The notes under the pieces: model-generated | Database searches by the model: none | The model's input: the letters and a program-made list of their open reading frames with translations, nothing else | What the model was told of the DNA's origin: nothing | Part shown: positions 61,790 to 64,000 of the stretch, in pieces | How positions within the stretch are numbered: position 1 is the stretch's first letter | Layout of the letters: each line of letters begins with the position of its first letter | Made by a program: the position numbers and the translations under genes | Assembly (NCBI RefSeq): GCF_008727795.1 | Contig: NZ_CP044222.1 | Location: 2,542,001 to 2,606,000 of the forward strand | Length of the DNA: 64,000 nucleotides | DNA from: Nitrincola iocasae | GTDB lineage: Bacteria > Pseudomonadota > Gammaproteobacteria > Pseudomonadales > Balneatricaceae | Direction of reading: 5' to 3'

Positions 61790-62406
61790 TTGAACTCCTT
61801 TATGCCGATGACGTCATGGTGGTGGTATCAAAGCCAGCCGATCTACTGTCTGTGCCTGGTATCGGTGAAGAAAAAAAAGATTGCCTGGTAAGTCGCCTGC
61901 AGGTTGAATTTCCTACCATCCGTATTGTACACAGACTGGATTATGCCACCTCAGGACTGTTGGTGCTGGCCTTAAACCGAGGTTCACACAGGGCACTGAG
62001 CATTCAGTTTCAGGAACGCATTCCCAAGAAACGCTATCAGGCACTGGTGGCTGGACAAATTAGCGGAGAAGGCGGTGAAATAAACCTTCCCTTGGGCCCT
62101 GACTGGGAACGTCGCCCACGTATGCTGGTTGATCACCAACAAGGAAAACCCTCGCTAACACACTGGGAATGTATTGATAAGCAGGATAATGCCAGTCGAA
62201 TGCTACTCTACCCGCATACCGGTCGATCACATCAATTGCGGGTGCATATGCTGGCTATCGGCCATCCGATTCTGGGAGATGTGTTTTATACCGAAGAAGC
62301 CGAGCACAGCCGCCATGAACGCATGATGCTGCATGCGGATCAGTTGGGACTAGAGCATCCCGTTAGCGGCCAATGGATGGAGTTTGCCTCACCCTGCCCC
62401 TTCTGA
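61786..62406 (+). CDS. rluA: pseudouridine synthase RluA
   Basis: 206 residues, no S4 domain, as in E. coli RluA. Catalytic Asp in 'IVHRLDYATSGLLVLAL', then 'TGRSHQLRVHMLAIGHPILG'. E. coli RluA modifies 23S U746 and tRNA U32; the close match suggests the same here. Coupled to rlmD by an ATGA overlap, joining two rRNA-modification genes. Confidence 0.9.
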   Translation: MIELLYADDVMVVVSKPADLLSVPGIGEEKKDCLVSRLQVEFPTIRIVHRLDYATSGLLVLALNRGSHRALSIQFQERIPKKRYQALVAGQISGEGGEINLPLGPDWERRPRMLVDHQQGKPSLTHWECIDKQDNASRMLLYPHTGRSHQLRVHMLAIGHPILGDVFYTEEAEHSRHERMMLHADQLGLEHPVSGQWMEFASPCPF

Positions 62407-62422
62407 GCACCAAAGGCCAGAA

Positions 62423-63370
62423 TCAGTTGACGCGACGCTGGTTGCTTCCCTGCAGCCAGGCCTGAATATTGCCACAGGTCTGGCGAATAATGGTTTCACG
62501 CGCCTGGCGACTACCCCAGGCACAGTGCGGGGTAACCAGCAGATTAGGTATCTCCGCATCCAATAACAGGTTACCGTTTTGCGGTGGCTCTGCGGTTAAT
62601 ACATCCGTTGCCGCACCTGCCAAGTGACCAGAGCGAAGCGCATCAGCCAGGGCCGTTTCATTGACGATACCACCACGCGCCGCATTTACCAGATAGCTCC
62701 CCGATGGCATGAGTGCCAGCGCATCAGCATCAATCAAATCGCGGGTCGCTTCAGTCAAAGGACAATGCAAACTTAATACATCGATCTGTGGCAACAATTC
62801 AGCTAAGGGCAAGCGTCCCGGCGTTGCCTGAGTACCGGGTCGGGCAGCAATCAATACCTTCATGCCGAAGGCTTCAGCCAGGCGCTTAACCTCAGCACCC
62901 AGCTCACCGTAACCAATAATACCCAGGGTTCGACCGCGCAACTCCAGAATAGGATAATCCAGCAAACAGAATTGTGACGACTGATTCCAGCGCCCCTGCT
63001 CTACTGCCGCTTTATAATCTACAAAGCGGGTATGCATAACCAGCATTAACATCAATACATGCTGCGCGACCGATCCAGTACCATATCCCTGACAGTTATA
63101 TACCGGAATGCCCGCCGCGTTTGCTGCTTCGATATCGACGTTATTCACACCCGTTGCAACAACACAAATCAACTTCAGTGCAGCAGACGCTTGAATTACC
63201 TCAGCCGGCAACAACGCCTTATTGGTAATAACAATATCAAAGCCCTGGATTCGCTCGGCTACTTGCTCTGGTAATGAACCAGGATAAACAACCAGTTCTG
63301 ACAACTCTGCTTCAAGGGGGGTCAGATCAAGGTCATCCAAGCTTAAACTATCCAGGAATACAGCACGCAT
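62423..63370 (-). CDS. D-2-hydroxyacid dehydrogenase (glycerate dehydrogenase-like)
   Basis: 315 residues from ATG 63370 (TTG one codon earlier). Rossmann motif 'GRTLGIIGYGELGAEV', catalytic Arg in 'NAARGGIVNE', Glu in 'TDVLTAEPP', His in 'LLVTPHCAWGS'. NAD(P)-linked reduction of hydroxypyruvate, glyoxylate or a related acid. It lies 16 bp downstream of purC and may be co-transcribed. Confidence 0.88.
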   Translation of the reverse strand: MRAVFLDSLSLDDLDLTPLEAELSELVVYPGSLPEQVAERIQGFDIVITNKALLPAEVIQASAALKLICVVATGVNNVDIEAANAAGIPVYNCQGYGTGSVAQHVLMLMLVMHTRFVDYKAAVEQGRWNQSSQFCLLDYPILELRGRTLGIIGYGELGAEVKRLAEAFGMKVLIAARPGTQATPGRLPLAELLPQIDVLSLHCPLTEATRDLIDADALALMPSGSYLVNAARGGIVNETALADALRSGHLAGAATDVLTAEPPQNGNLLLDAEIPNLLVTPHCAWGSRQARETIIRQTCGNIQAWLQGSNQRRVN

Positions 63371-63386
63371 CAATCAAGTCCACCTT

Positions 63387-64000
63387 TCAACCAAAATCTA
63401 TTCCAAGACGATGGCCGACTTCTTCGTAAGCCTCAATCACACCACCCAGCCCTTGGCGAAAGCGGTCTTTATCCATTTTGGTGCGAGTTTCTTTATCCCA
63501 CAGGCGACAGCCATCAGGTGAGAATTCATCGCCTAGCACAACCTGCCCATTAACGAGTCCAAACTCTAACTTGTAGTCAACAAGCAGCAGCCCGGCATCA
63601 TCAAACAGTTTTTTCAGCACACTGTTGGTTTTGAATGTCAGCGCCTTGGCAGTTTCAATATGCTCAGGTTCTGCCCAACCGAAGGTCGCAATGTGCGATT
63701 CATTCACCATAGGGTCGCCTAGAGCATCGTTTTTCAGAAACATTTCAAAGGTGGGTGGATTCAGATCCAGACCTTCCTCTACACCCAAGCGACGACACAG
63801 AGAACCCGCCGCGATATTACGGATCACACACTCGATCGGCATCATATCCAGACGCTTAACCAGGCTCTCGTTATCTGACAACAAGGCTTCGAAATGCGTT
63901 GGAATACCCGCGGCTTCCAGCTTCTGCATAATAAAGGCGTTGAATTTATTATTAACCTTACCTTTGCGATCAAGCTGCTCTACTTTTTTTCCGTCAAAGG
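63387..64000 (-). CDS. purC: SAICAR synthetase, 5' end outside window
   Basis: Purine-pathway ligase. The frame stays open to the window edge and reads 'FDGKKVEQLDRKGKVNNKF' before the internal Met at 63929, so the gene begins beyond 64000. 'MIPECVIRNIAAGSLCRRLG'-like signature (here M-P-I-E-C-V) and 'GDEFSPDGCRLWD' are present. About 25 further N-terminal residues are expected. Confidence 0.95.
   Translation of the reverse strand, partial: FDGKKVEQLDRKGKVNNKFNAFIMQKLEAAGIPTHFEALLSDNESLVKRLDMMPIECVIRNIAAGSLCRRLGVEEGLDLNPPTFEMFLKNDALGDPMVNESHIATFGWAEPEHIETAKALTFKTNSVLKKLFDDAGLLLVDYKLEFGLVNGQVVLGDEFSPDGCRLWDKETRTKMDKDRFRQGLGGVIEAYEEVGHRLGIDFG

Noticed and set aside
1..64000. CRISPR arrays, tRNA or rRNA genes, prophage
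   Set aside because: No regularly spaced repeats, no tRNA-like cloverleaf or rRNA sequence, and no phage structural genes were seen by eye; a weak tRNA could escape this reading.

Overview
The window is a stretch of gammaproteobacterial chromosome. The housekeeping blocks (purM-purN beside hda and a DUF2066 gene; ppiD-hupB-lon; nfuA; rlmD-rluA; purC at the end; rapA; monofunctional pheA) and the yfiRNB and CrbS/MxtR-type signalling genes suggest a free-living, motile, marine or brackish relative of the Oceanospirillales/Pseudomonadales. That placement is inference from gene content only; no rRNA gene is present.

Layout. 1-4.98 kb: an operon of dihydropyrimidinase (its 5' end lies outside the window) and a complete NMT1/THI5-type ABC importer. 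5-9.1 kb: rapA, pheA and a candidate intergenic small RNA. 9.1-13 kb: a divergent SDR/LysR pair, a divergent MarR/EamA-exporter pair with striking palindromes, and a broken flavoreductase gene.

13.1-17.8 kb is the most unusual part. An rsgA remnant is fused to an IS3-family element, which is in turn fused to an integron gene-cassette array. Four attC sites (about 59-89 bp), all in one orientation, separate AT-rich minus-strand cassettes encoding a small membrane protein, a DUF2726 nuclease-like protein, a two-gene YodC-like/DUF6953-like unit, a HEPN-like protein and a GIY-YIG protein cut off by the IS. There is no integrase gene, so this is a CALIN-type array (cluster of attC sites lacking an integrase).

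18-24.5 kb stays accessory in character: a Trp-rich small protein, the mesX-mesD methionine synthase pair, a MarR/tautomerase module flanked by a 24-bp direct repeat, yefM-yoeB, an exported ATP-dependent DNA ligase and a solitary AAA ATPase. 24.5-29 kb: an esterase-like hydrolase facing a ynbC-ynbD-like lipid/phosphatase operon. 29-35.3 kb: a chemoreceptor, mgtE and the yfiR-yfiN-yfiB cyclic-di-GMP module. 35.5-41.8 kb: apbE, tcdA, hda, a DUF2066 gene, purM, purN, a DUF3108 gene and a yfcL-like gene. 41.8-48.4 kb: a signalling cluster (receiver protein, sensor/exonuclease fusion, small membrane protein, SSS-family sensor kinase, DUF294 nucleotidyltransferase). 48.6-54.7 kb: M23 peptidase, TauE-like permease, an exported unknown, a degenerate histidine kinase and a YejF-like ATPase. 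54.7-64 kb: ppiD, hupB, lon, nfuA, rlmD, rluA, a D-2-hydroxyacid dehydrogenase and purC (truncated by the window edge).

The integron array and its IS junction are the strongest candidates for new biology, because three of its five cassettes resemble nuclease or RNase families known from defence and toxin systems.
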